From Euprymna scolopes (Eukaryota > Mollusca > Cephalopoda > Sepiida > Sepiolidae), in contig CM044502.1 in assembly GCA_024364805.1 (NCBI GenBank), positions 9,789,169 to 9,812,947 of the forward strand: DNA of 23,779 nt, in the 5' to 3' direction. The translations under genes were made by a program, and so were the position numbers. Positions 8,838 through 18,262 of the stretch are shown here, one piece after another (position 1 is the stretch's first letter; each line of letters begins with the position of its first letter). The notes below the pieces were generated by a model. The model worked only from the letters and a program-made list of their open reading frames with translations. It was not told the DNA's origin and made no database searches.

Positions 8838-9335
8838 TGTTTTTTACACAGGTGCCACCACATATCAAGGCCCGGAGGCCGCTCAAGGATAAGGGTTAAT
8901 GGGTATATATTAGTCAATATGATTATAGCCTAGTAACCATTAGTAGTGGGAATTTTGTAAATTTAATTACTTTGGGGGGATAGTTCATCGAGAACTTGTT
9001 TACATTAGACTTGAAGACAATCAGATTGTAGTCAGCTGGAAAGCAGGCAATCGGAAAAGCGTTCCACAGGCGTGCAGTTCTAAGAAAGAAGCTTTGTTCA
9101 TGGAATCTGCATTTAGACACAGAATAAGAGTGTGGGAAACTATTCGTAGTGGTTCTGGTTAGACGAGTGTTTTTCGTGAAAATTTGGCGAGGCAGGACCA
9201 GAGATTGAAGCCCAGCTGAGCACTTGCCATGAAAATAACGATAAAGCAGAGACGAACTCGCATAGTCTCTTCTGTGGGAAAGAGGTTTTAGTGAAGAAAA
9301 AAGGGCATCCCCCAAGGCTTCCTTCAGTCTTGACA
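8838..9335 (-). mobile_element. LINE A copy 2, 3' fragment
   Basis: The minus strand reads LGDALFSSLKPLSHRRDYAS, LLYRYFHGKCSAGLQSLV, NTRL, SFFLRTARLWNAFP, ACFPADYNLIVFKSNVNKF and a stop at 8923, then a 3' UTR ending in ACCTGTGTAAAAAA. It is the best-preserved frame of family A here, with no frameshift from 9498 to 8923. The 5' part lacks the YCCHIW block, and upstream lie 154 bases of unknown origin and then a 5S rRNA-like sequence. Confidence 0.85.
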
Positions 9336-9489
9336 GACTATGGATACCCACAGAGAGGGTGCCTGCGCATGGAATTTTTTTTGACAAGATTTGCGCAATA
9401 TTTAACCACACCTCTCCTGAGTCGACATTGTTGAATACCAGTGGCAAGTGGAGGTTCAGGACGACTGGAAACAATGCCGAAATAAGCGG
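9336..9489 (-). other. Linker between 5S-like sequence and LINE A
   Basis: This stretch does not match LINE A copy 1, whose corresponding region encodes the YCCHIWAGA block, nor any rRNA. It stays open in the same minus-strand frame as the LINE, giving a 191-residue frame that starts inside the 5S-like end. It may be the body of a composite element or inserted DNA. Confidence 0.35.
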
Positions 9490-9610
9490 AAAGCGCATAC
9501 AGCGCCTAGAATTCCCAAATGGTCACCCATGTGGTACAAACCAGGCTCAACGTTGCTTAACTTCGGTGATCTGACGAGAACCGGTGTGTCAACGTGATTA
9601 TGCCGTATAC
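9490..9610 (-). pseudogene. 5S rRNA-like sequence (pseudogene or SINE head)
   Basis: The minus strand follows a full-length animal 5S rRNA from GTATACGGC to GCTGTATGCGCTTT over about 121 bases. Near-perfect blocks include ACACCGGTTCTCGTC, GATCACCGAAGTTAAGCAAC (internal A box region), GAGCCTGGTT and ATGGGTGACC (C box region). Roughly fifteen changes, some in paired stems, and the absence of a T-run terminator argue against a working gene. Its position, co-directional and upstream of a LINE A 3' end, recalls SINE3-type elements, whose heads are 5S-derived. Confidence 0.85.
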
Positions 9611-9867
9611 TAAGCTACCCCACTAAGCTACCGTATACTAATACATCCCCCACTACGAAGTCTATTTTGAACTCTAATTTAATTGACAATAAGCCTCACC
9701 AAGGATTAAGTACTCTTTGCATATTGTTCCATCCTTCTCGATCTAATTAATAAAGGACGTTAACTAAAATTTATTTTACTTCGTTCAGTACTGTTAGTAA
9801 AATAAATTCAGTTTTTAATAATACGTTACAAATCCCCACCTCTACTGGCATTAAAATTAATTTCGTA
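9611..9867. other. Short non-coding stretch
   Basis: AT-rich, with a small local duplication of CCGTATACTAA and CTAAGCTACC at 9603-9642 beside the 5S-like end. Nothing else is recognisable. Confidence 0.4.
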
Positions 9868-10428
9868 ATTTTTTTTTATTATTACATAATTACATTTACA
9901 CCACAAATAAGGCATATTGCCACTTTGATGTAGGGGGCTACTATCAGAGACCTAAGTTTCAGGGGTACTATGTAAGAAGTTTAGCAGCAAGGTGCCTGTT
10001 CACATTATACTTGAACTTCTGCATGTCAGCACAGTTGGGGAAGCAAGAAGCTGGAAGAGAAATCCAAAGTCTTGCAGTTCTGGGGAAGAAGCCATTCAAG
10101 TAGAAAGCTTTCTTACATCTAGGGATCTAAACTGTGTAAGGGGTGGAAGTTCGCTGCTTGTTAGGTTTGTCGGGGGTATTTTCGTCGAGGGCGTACAGGG
10201 GCTTGTAGTTCGTTAGAGCATCCACCATTGAAATACTTATAAACCAGGCAGAAGGATGCAACATTTCATCGGTGGGACAGGGGCTTAACCTTAGATGACA
10301 GTTCGGAACCTATTAGATTGGCGACTCTCTTTTGGACCCTGTCCAGGAGCGAGAGACTAGTAGCAGATGCACCAGCCCAAATGTGACAGAAGTACGCCAC
10401 ACATGGGCGAATGGTGGTTCTTCATTAA
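9868..10428 (-). mobile_element. LINE B copy 1, 5'-truncated
   Basis: This is a second APE-type LINE family. The minus strand reads FCHIWAGASATSLSLLDRVQ, KRVANLIGSEL, a KPLSHR-type block, ASFCLVYKYFNGGCSNELQ, then after frame changes NGFFPRTARLWISLPASCFP and MQKFKYNVNRHLAAK. The 3' UTR ends in ATAATAAAAAAAA. The domain order equals family A, but the sequence and UTR differ. Stops and at least two frameshifts are present. ATTAAT flanks both ends but is too short and too common here to be called a target duplication with confidence. Confidence 0.8.
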
Positions 10429-10829
10429 TGTACCGCTTCTATATAAATAAAACAGTAAATGCATGTATGTGTCTCTGCACCTGCACTAAGTACAGAATGC
10501 CATTATCGTAAGAGACAGAAGGTTGCCAGTATAATATTATTTTATTCTTTTTATTAGTAATTCACTCCTCTTTGTACGTCTCTTATTCTTAATATTCCTT
10601 GGTCTGGGAAAATAAAACATGCTTCGCAAACGGACATTTTTATACAAGATAAAGAACCACTTTTTATGTCGCTGGATATACGTATATAACATATTAACAG
10701 CTGCTTCTTTATCTATTAGGTGTGAGTAAAGCACGTGTACACGCACGGAATGAAAGCGAATCGAAATGCTGGTTTGAATCTGTGCGGCCGCCGAAAGGTG
10801 TTTAGCGTATCTAAAAAAAAAAAAAAAAA
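10429..10829. other. Non-coding stretch ending in poly(A)
   Basis: No gene or known repeat. A run of 17 A at 10813-10829 meets the assembly gap, and may be the tail of an element lost in the gap or the cause of the assembly break. Confidence 0.5.
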
Positions 10830-11465
10830 NNNNNNNNNNNNNNNNNNNNNNNNNNNNNNNNNNNNNNNNNNNNNNNNNNNNNNNNNNNNNNNNNNNNNNN
10901 NNNNNNNNNNNNNNNNNNNNNNNNNNNNNNNNNNNNNNNNNNNNNNNNNNNNNNNNNNNNNNNNNNNNNNNNNNNNNNNNNNNNNNNNNNNNNNNNNNNN
11001 NNNNNNNNNNNNNNNNNNNNNNNNNNNNNNNNNNNNNNNNNNNNNNNNNNNNNNNNNNNNNNNNNNNNNNNNNNNNNNNNNNNNNNNNNNNNNNNNNNNN
11101 NNNNNNNNNNNNNNNNNNNNNNNNNNNNNNNNNNNNNNNNNNNNNNNNNNNNNNNNNNNNNNNNNNNNNNNNNNNNNNNNNNNNNNNNNNNNNNNNNNNN
11201 NNNNNNNNNNNNNNNNNNNNNNNNNNNNNNNNNNNNNNNNNNNNNNNNNNNNNNNNNNNNNNNNNNNNNNNNNNNNNNNNNNNNNNNNNNNNNNNNNNNN
11301 NNNNNNNNNNNNNNNNNNNNNNNNNNNNNNNNNNNNNNNNNNNNNNNNNNNNNNNNNNNNNNNNNNNNNNNNNNNNNNNNNNNNNNNNNNNNNNNNNNNN
11401 NNNNNNNNNNNNNNNNNNNNNNNNNNNNNNNNNNNNNNNNNNNNNNNNNNNNNNNNNNNNNNNNN
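10830..11465. other. Assembly gap (N)
   Basis: 636 unknown bases between a poly(A) run and a TA microsatellite. The gap size may be an estimate. Any open frame across it is meaningless. Confidence 1.

Positions 11466-11491
<26 letters not shown>
11466..11491. repeat. (TA)13 microsatellite at gap edge
   Basis: TA run starting directly at the last N, so its true length is unknown. Confidence 0.9.
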
Positions 11492-11496
<5 letters not shown>

Positions 11497-11519
11497 TTAT
11501 ATATTTAATAATTATAGAC

Positions 11520-11600
11520 ACTAGTGTTTTATCCTTTCGGCGATCATCAGTGCAGGGTGACACGATTACTACCGGACGAGGGATTCAAGTCAGAGATTGC
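11520..11600 (-). other. Second CTGATGA/GAAA motif, no stem II
   Basis: On the minus strand CTGATGA (11544-11550) and GAAAGGA (from 11538) are separated by only TCGCC, so no stem II can form. The arrangement (CTGATGAT...CCGAAAGGA) matches the hammerhead-like site at 7690-7750, suggesting a shared repeat family with this copy degenerate or of another structure. Confidence 0.3.
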
Positions 11601-11621
11601 TTCGTGGCAGGAACTGACATC

Positions 11622-12024
11622 TATAATATAAAGCTCACCTGTCTTTTTATAATGTATGTATGTACGTATGTATGTTTGTATGTCTGTCCAACACTTTCGA
11701 CAGAGACGATGGACTTTCATAAGATCGGTATCGTTTTGAAACCAGACTCTTCGGACGACATACATCGAAAAATTGGCTAAAAATTTCCTCGTCCTCAACT
11801 GGGCTCCGTTCTACAAGGAGGGGTCGCTTTTTTCGCCGATATTTTGGAAAGTCATTTTTTCTTTTCGATTGACTAGCACTTCCGGTTGACAATATGCGCA
11901 ACGGCAAAGACGTCACGATTTTTTTCACTTTCTTTTCCTTCTTCGCGGTACGGGTTCGAGCCTGCCTGCCTACTACCACTTCTATTTTATTTTTTCGTTC
12001 AAGACACACCTCCAAACCTGTGGG

Positions 12025-12025
<1 letters not shown>
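11622..12025 (+). mobile_element. tRNA-like SINE copy C
   Basis: It aligns in full with copies A and B on the opposite strand. The order is ATAATAT start, TATG-type repeats, CGACAGAGACGATGGA, GTCGGACG-type block, CGCCGATATTTTGG, then an A-box-like TATGCGCAACGGC (11895-11907) and a B-box GGGTTCGAGCC (11952-11962). CACACCTCCAAACC then leads straight into a 96-base TA tract. The GC hairpin seen in copies A and D is absent. Pol III boxes of this quality support a tRNA-related internal promoter. Confidence 0.75.

Positions 12026-12121
<96 letters not shown>
12026..12121. repeat. (TA)48 microsatellite
   Basis: Perfect TA run joined to the 3' end of SINE copy C, in keeping with growth from the SINE tail. 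Confidence 0.95.
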
Positions 12122-12122
<1 letters not shown>

Positions 12123-12146
12123 TAGCAAGAAAACCCTATCTTTACC

Positions 12147-12206
12147 GAAATTGAATTGCTCTGAATTAAATTGCCATGAATTGAATTGTCCGGAATTGAA
12201 TTTCAC
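12147..12206. repeat. 15-bp minisatellite, four units
   Basis: Units of the type GAATTGAATTGTCCG repeat four times with few changes, 25 bases right of the TA tract. Confidence 0.75.
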
Positions 12207-12309
12207 CTCTTTTTTTTTCAACCAAATCGATTAATTGCCTGCTTAAATAAGACGCCCAGAACTATGGTTCAGTTGTTCTCTAAGCAGAATCATTTATTTT
12301 CAATGCGTC

Positions 12310-12594
12310 CCTGTCATATTAAAGAAGTACAGTTGTTTTGAAATGCAAGGTCTTTCTACTTGTGCGGTTATAATGGCTTGAATTTAAAATGCAAATGTCA
12401 AGAGTCATGCCGCAATTGTGCTTTATACAGAAACATGCCATTCGAACGAATACCTGTCATATAAAAGAACCTGCTGTTGATTTTATATGCTAGACTTTTC
12501 TGCCTGCGCGGTAAAAGAAACCTCTTAAATGCACTTCTGATGAATGATATATAATGCGCTAATCTTTAATATTTATCGAAAGCATACTGACAGG
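12310..12594. repeat. Diverged 143-bp tandem pair
   Basis: CCTGTCATATTAAAGAA at 12310 recurs as CCTGTCATATAAAAGAA at 12453. Later matching blocks are AGTTGTTTT/GTTGATTTT, TTTCTACTTGTGCGGT/TTTCTGCCTGCGCGGT and TTAAAATGCA/TTAAATGCAC. It is non-coding, and the family is not recognised. 12207-12309 and 12595-12726 show nothing else. Confidence 0.55.
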
Positions 12595-12724
12595 AAACCT
12601 ATTTAAGAACACTGCCAAGCACATAAAGTACATTTGTATTAATTTTTAAAAACTCGGTCCAGCTGTTTAGGAATCTATCCGGAACGAACTTCCATGCACA
12701 GACATAGTTTCTTTTATATAACAG

Positions 12725-12859
<135 letters not shown>

Positions 12860-12881
12860 ATAGTATATATAATTTTTTAGT

Positions 12882-13334
12882 CTTATTTTACTGCAGTCGA
12901 AGTTCTCAGGAATCAAGGGACTCAGGATCTGGGGCTAACACTTGAACTCTATATGAGATTCATAGATAGTCGAATTCTTCATTAAACTTCTTTACCTCTC
13001 AAACAGTGAGTTTGTAAAGAAATTGAGAACATAGTTTTCCTCTCCCCAATTAACCATTTTATTATGTTGTAGTATATCTTTTGTTTTGGTCTCTTGGTCT
13101 TACTGGATTCCAGGATAAGAATTTATCTAGTCTGGTGGAGTATCCAGCTTCACGTAGTTACTTGAGGTAATATCACTGGACGAAGGTGCACCATTCCTCG
13201 TATAAGCTGATGTGGGTTGTGAGAAGATCTTATTTGGGCAGCGGATACTTTGTGATTTTAAATATTTGGTCAGGGTTTACTTCTAGAGAAAAGTATCCTC
13301 ATGCCAGGTTGTTCTGGCAAACCCCTGTACCGAG
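12882..13334. repeat. Dispersed repeat R, copy 2
   Basis: This is the longer copy of the repeat at 670-1089, in the same orientation. It contains an extra segment of about 30 bases after GTTCTCAGG. The left edge meets a TA tract. The right edge (ACCCCTGTAC and GAG) meets a LINE C 3' UTR fragment, so one of the two landed in the other. Confidence 0.8.
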
Positions 13335-13395
13335 CCAGCAGAGGTCTAACTTGTGCTTCCTCTCATCGGTTCTTCCATCCTCATCGTCACTCTTA
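13335..13395 (-). mobile_element. LINE C 3' UTR fragment
   Basis: On the plus strand CCAGCAGAGGTCTAAC, CTCATCGG and CTTCCATCCTCATC match CCAGCGGAGGTCTGAC, CTCCTCGG and TTTCCATCCTCCTT at 17884-17936 in LINE C2. It is a short remnant between repeat R copy 2 and LINE A copy 3. Confidence 0.6.
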
Positions 13396-13439
13396 AACTT
13401 TTTTGTATGGTGTCTGTTGATACAAATCCCTTCCTTGTT

Positions 13440-13795
13440 TTTTGTTTTTTTTACATGGAGTTCACCACTTATCAAGGCCCAATGGCCACTCAGGGATAAG
13501 GGTTATTGTGTGTACAGTAATCAAAGGGATAGTGTAGCAATAGTATTGGAGAATTGGTAAGGTGTCATTAATTAGGGGGGGCGGTTCATCAGAAATTTGT
13601 TTGTGTTGGACTTGAAGACATCCAGGTTGAAGTCGGGAGGGAAACAGGCAAGCGGAACAGAGTTCCACAGGCGTGCAGTTCTAAGAAAGAAGCTTTGTTC
13701 ATGGTATCTACGTTTTGATTTAGGCACAGATAGGGAGTGGGGAAAATTATTGACGGTGGTTTCAGCTAGTCGGGTGCTTTTTGAGAAAGATTGTT
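13440..13795 (-). mobile_element. LINE A copy 3, 3' fragment
   Basis: The minus strand reads STRLAETTVNNFPHSLSVPK, SFFLRTARLWNSVPLACFPP, LDVFKSNTNKFLMNRPP and a stop at 13572. The 3' UTR ends in TGTAAAAAAAA. The 5' end joins the (TAA)-type end of LINE C1, so an open frame at 13572-13904 is a chance fusion of LINE C 3' UTR with LINE A and not a gene. Confidence 0.85.
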
Positions 13796-13817
13796 TTGTT
13801 TTGATTTGTTTTTTTAT

Positions 13818-16800
13818 TAGCTCACAAGGAGCCTTCACACAGGTCATCAAAGATGTCTTCTTGAAAACAGCCTGTGGTGTTCCCTGGAAGCTGAGGGACA
13901 ACAAGTCTCCACAGATTTCCAGTACTCTCCACCTCTTCCGATAGTATATGCAAATAAATTTGCATTATCGTAACAGCGGCTTGCCATTGATTTCTCGTTG
14001 ACAGCAGCTATTGGTCTTTACTGGAATCTGAGTGGTATTAAGCCTCCCCAAGGTACCAGTTCACTTCTCACTTACGCTGCGGAGATCTGGTCAGTGGTCT
14101 CTCCTCTGTCTTTTCCTCCTACTTGACTCTACTTGGCTGTTTGGTCTCACTTTTTTTTAGGGGTTGGGCAGGGATGTGGTAATGGGGGCAATAGGGATGG
14201 GGTTAGAGAACTTATAAACATGCGGCCTCAATGTTCTTGGTTCTATGTAGACTTTCATGTTTGGCCTCTTTAGCAGTTTGTTTGGTCCGCGCTTGTTACT
14301 CATGGGTGTTAGTCTCCACATTCAAGGGGTTTCCTTAATATTTCAGCTGTTCCCATTATTGTTGTTCGTTGTATTTTTCCAGTTGCTCCTATGATTCCAA
14401 TACATCCCATTCTTTTTTCAGAGCTTTCGGGATTAGTCCTAGTGCTTCTACTATTGTAGATATTATTTTGATTTTCTTCATCTTCCATATCCCTTTCAGC
14501 TCTCTGACTGGCTCCGTGTATTTGCTCCGTTTCTCCTTTTCTTTGATATTCACCCTGTGGTCAGCGGGAATAGCAAAGTCTACGATTTGACAGGATTTTT
14601 TTCTTTTTTTTACACAGGAGTCACCATTTGTAAAGGCCCAGGGGCCACTTGAGGATGAGTTTATAGGTATACATTAGTCAATGTGATTATAGCATAGTAA
14701 ACATTAGTAATGGGAATCTAATAAATTAGATTACTTAGGGGGACGGTTCATCAAGAACTTGTGTACGTTGGATTTGAAGACAATCAGATTGTATTCAGCT
14801 GGAAAGCAGGGAATCGGAAGAGAGTTCCACAGGTGTGCAGTTTTGTTAACTATTTCCACATCCGGTCTTCTTGTATGGGTTTATCAGTTTGTATGTCCAA
14901 GTCCTATAGGGTTTTGTGATACTCGTTTTCAAGTACTATTGCCGGCTTATGCTTGTATCACTTGTCTGTACATTCGAGATGCAGTAGTTTGCATGATTCC
15001 CAGTGTACTGCCCTTCCCACTTGGTCGTGCCTGTTCTTTTATTCTTTTTTGGTCAGTTTGCTGCATTCACTTACTATATGGTTTATCGTTTCGTCTCTTT
15101 CTGCATAGGGGCTGCATTTGCTGTTTTCTTGTGTTTTGTCGATCTTTGCTTTGATGATTGGTGATTGGTTCTAAACGAGTTATCTTGTTAGTAGGGATTG
15201 AGTTTCTCGGCTTATGTGTCCTATTCGTATCCATGTCCAAGTGTTTTCGTTTTTCATATTTTGTCATCCTAATGAATCTTCCATGTAGTTGTTTTTCATC
15301 CCATTTTTCTTTTCCCGTCTTATCCGTGTTTATCGTTATGTATTTTTTAAATTCTTGTTTGTGTCACTCACACAGTCTTCTATACTAACTAGTCATATTC
15401 CACCTTTTCCCCCTTTTACTTAGAGTTGGTGAAAATCGCCCTTTGGTTGTAGTACATTATGCATGTTCATAAGTTCCTGGTTTTCTGATTAAGCTGTCTC
15501 ATTTGTTCTTGGGTCCACCTTATGAACGGTCCTGAGTATATTACTAGTGATACTGTCCGTGTGTTTATACCTTTTATTAGGTTTCTGCTATATAATTTTG
15601 TTTCTAGAATTTTTCTTGTTCTCCTGAGGTATTCCTGTCCAATTCTCTCTTTCATTTCTGTGGCTTTGATGGTGTCTGCTTCCAGAACTCCCAAGTATTT
15701 ATAGGCGTCTTGTTTCCCTCATCTCCTTTTGGTTGGGTAGATGCCTTCTATTGTCTTCATTTTCCCTTTCATATAACTAATAGTGCGCACTTTTCAATAC
15801 CAAACTCCATTTGTATATCCTGGCAGAAGAGCCTAGTACTGTTTATTAGTGTCTCGAGTTTCTTTCCGGTCCTTGCAAAAAGTTCCAGGTCGTCCATGTA
15901 TATCAGGTGGTTCATTTTTCCCTTTTTACTAGAGAAAATATATCTAGCTTGGTACTTTCTCAGCATATTGCTAAGGGACATCATTGTTATGACAAACAGC
16001 AATGGCGAGAGTGAGTCTCCTAGGAAGATGTCTCTTTGTATGTTAATTTATGTTATGTGTTGCCCATCAGCTGTCAATTCCAGTCTCCATGTTCTCATTG
16101 CATTTTCGATCACATTGATTATCCTGCTTGGTATTTTATACATTTTAAGCATTCTATTATTCATGTTTGCGGGATCCCGTCGTATGCCTTTTTGTAGTCG
16201 ATCCATGCCATGGCTACATTCTTTCTCCCTTTTTTACCTCCTTTAGAATCTTTTGATCTATGTATAGCCGATCACGTTTCCCTCTTTTTCCTATATGGCA
16301 TCCTTTCTGCTCCTCTGAGAGAAGTCCACGATAATTCAGGGACTGGCAGATTTGTTCCTTCAGTTGTGCTATCAGTATGTTCCACATAGATGGTAAGCAC
16401 GCGATAGGCCTATAGTTGCTGGGGCGGTTTCTTTTCTCTGTGTCCTTCTGTATCAGTGTGGTTCTGCTTTTTGTCATCCAAGCTGGCACATTCGTTTCCT
16501 GTATACATTTTCTCATATTTTGGGCTAGTCTTTCGTATAGTGTGGTGAATTTTTTAAACCAGTATGCCCACATCCCGTCATGTCCTGGTGCTCTCCAGTT
16601 TGCTATTTTTCCTATGGGTTTCTTTAGGGTTTCATTGCTGATTTCATTCACTGTTCCTTCTTCGATTTGTAACTCTTCTTTCATGTCTTTCAGCCATTCG
16701 GTATTTCTGTTGTGTTCCTGTCGTCCTTCCCATATCTTACCCCAATAGAGTTTTGTTAGTGTTAGATTTGGTTGTTCTGTTTTTGTTTTTTTTCCATTCC

Positions 16801-17516
16801 GGTTTTGGTAGAATTGGCTTTCACTTTTTTCAAATGTTCTGTTCTGCTTGCACTGTTCAGATTGGTATCTATGTCATCCCATTCTCTCTTCCTTTGCTGC
16901 TATTTTTTTTATATTCAGATCTTCGTGTTTCTTGTTTAGCCTCTCCCTGCTGGACATCTTTCCTATTTTCAATTTTCTCCACGTCGCTTTTTCCCTGTTT
17001 ATCATTAGGCCTTTTTTTTATCATACTTGTTGATTTGGGTTTCTAGCCTCGTTTCCCATCCAGGTTTTGTCGCTCCACTATTCTCTGGGTGTTTTTTCTT
17101 TTTTGAACGTCATACTTACCATCTTGGCGCCTTTGTAGATTAAATTGTTTAGGTCAGTTATTGTGTATGTTGTGATATGTTGGAGGACCTCGTTTACGTT
17201 CTCTCTTTTGTTTTTAATTTCGTCTGCTCAAGGTTCCTTAATAATCAGAGCTTTGCTTTTTCCTAGTTCATCCACTGTATTATTTTTCCATTTCTTCTGC
17301 TTGATCCTCTATTAGCTCTGTCTCATTATTCTCGATTTCCTCGTTTGTAGAGTCCAGTCTTTGCAAGACCTCTGCTTGTGCGGTTTCTACTTGTGGGGCG
17401 TCTACACCAGTGGGGGGTGCTTCATGACCAATTTCATTATTTATTTTTCGCTCTATTTCCGTTAGTTCCAGTTTTGAGAGCCAGTCTCTCTTGAGTATCA
17501 GGTTTACCTAGTCCGA
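13818..17516 (-). mobile_element. LINE C1: RLE-type non-LTR retrotransposon, near-complete order
   Basis: About 3.45 kb on the minus strand without the inserted LINE A4. In order: a charged N-terminal region (from 17510); WLKDMKEELQIEEG, then ANWRAPGHDG (near 16600); NYRPIACLP (16396-16422); SEEQKGC; motif A AMAWIDYKKAYDGIP (16175-16216); GDSLSPLLF; motif C YMDD (15889-15900); MEFGIEKCA; YKYLGVLEADTIK; a finger whose second Cys is Tyr (KCSPYAERDETINHIVSEC); RPDVEIV (14842-14868) and VDFAIPADHRV (14550-14583) of the endonuclease; then a 3' UTR ending TGTGAGCTAATAA. Several stops and frameshifts interrupt it, so it is inactive, although the RT catalytic residues are kept. The endonuclease and (TAA) ends suggest the R4/Dong group; clade from memory. 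Confidence 0.82.
14604..14841 (-). mobile_element. LINE A copy 4, nested in LINE C1
   Basis: The minus-strand 3' end of family A runs from CTGCACACCTGTGGAACTC through the FKSN-type block (DLKTIRL antisense at 14760) to a UTR ending TGTAAAAAAAA. It is inserted in the endonuclease domain of LINE C1, between the RPDVEIVNK codons and the KEKSCQIVDFAIP codons. The C1 frame continues on both sides. It is the shortest family A copy. Confidence 0.8.
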
Positions 17517-17632
<116 letters not shown>

Positions 17633-18183
17633 GCTCACATGGAGCTTTCACACAAGTCAATAAAACGATCGGTTTGGAGACCTGTAGTGTTCTCTGGAAG
17701 CTGAGTGACAACAAGTCTCCCCAGACGTTCAGCTCTCTCAACCTTTCGATAGCATTTGCAAATAAATCTGCGTCATCGCAACAGCCTCATACCATTGATT
17801 TCTCGCTGGTAGTGGCCATTGGATTATACTGGAATTTGAGTGGCACTAAGCCTCCCCATGATCCCAGTTCTCTTCGCGCTTGTCCAGCGGAGGTCTGACC
17901 AGCGCTCTCTCCTCGGTCTTTCCATCCTCCTTGACCCTTTCCGGCTCTTTGGTATCACTTTTCTATTGGGGGGGGTAATGAGACAATGGGGGGGGGTGTA
18001 GAACTTGTTGATATGCGGCCTCGGAGTTCTTCATTCCCTGTAACGCTTCTTTGTTTTATTGTCTTGTGTTATTCCCCCACATTCTAGGGGGTTCTTTAAT
18101 ATTTCAGCCGTTTTCTTTATCGTTAGGCGTTGTATTTTTGCAGTTATTCCTCTGATTCCAATTTCTGCCATTCTTTTTTCGAA
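17633..18183 (-). mobile_element. LINE C2, 3' fragment of the same family as C1
   Basis: The last codons on the minus strand (EKRMAEIGIRGITAKIQRL, then TAEILKNPLECG) correspond to IGATGKIQRT and TAEILRKPLECG in C1. The whole 3' UTR then aligns with 13818-14300, ending in TGTGAGC and (TAA)n. It is 5' truncated exactly at a second ATT tract. G-runs at 17969 and 17988 have grown relative to C1. Confidence 0.85.
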
Positions 18184-18219
<36 letters not shown>

Positions 18220-18262
18220 GTTATTATTATCATTATTGTTATTATTATTATTATTGTTGTTG
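18184..18262. repeat. (ATT)n microsatellite with GTT variants
   Basis: About 79 bases at the 5' end of LINE C2. Together with 17518-17632 it encloses C2 in TAA repeats on both sides. Confidence 0.95.

Noticed and set aside
9359-9574. Plus-strand frame over the 5S-like sequence
   Set aside because: It is antisense of the 5S-like unit and linker, with no protein signature.
9490-9610. Functional 5S rRNA gene
   Set aside because: Too many changes from the animal consensus, including in stems, no T-run terminator, and it is joined to LINE sequence.
10735-11563. Long open frames of 250-257 codons on both strands
   Set aside because: They consist almost entirely of the N gap and flanking simple repeat.
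11895-11962. Functional tRNA gene
   Set aside because: A and B boxes are present but there is no cloverleaf or acceptor stem, and the unit recurs as part of a SINE.
13572-13904. 110-codon frame on the minus strand
   Set aside because: It joins the 3' UTR of LINE C1 to the 3' coding end of LINE A3 by chance.
15158-17046. Hydrophobic plus-strand frames that look like membrane proteins
   Set aside because: They are antisense of the LINE C1 coding region on the minus strand, whose Lys/Glu/Asn-rich codons read as Phe/Leu/Val on the other strand.
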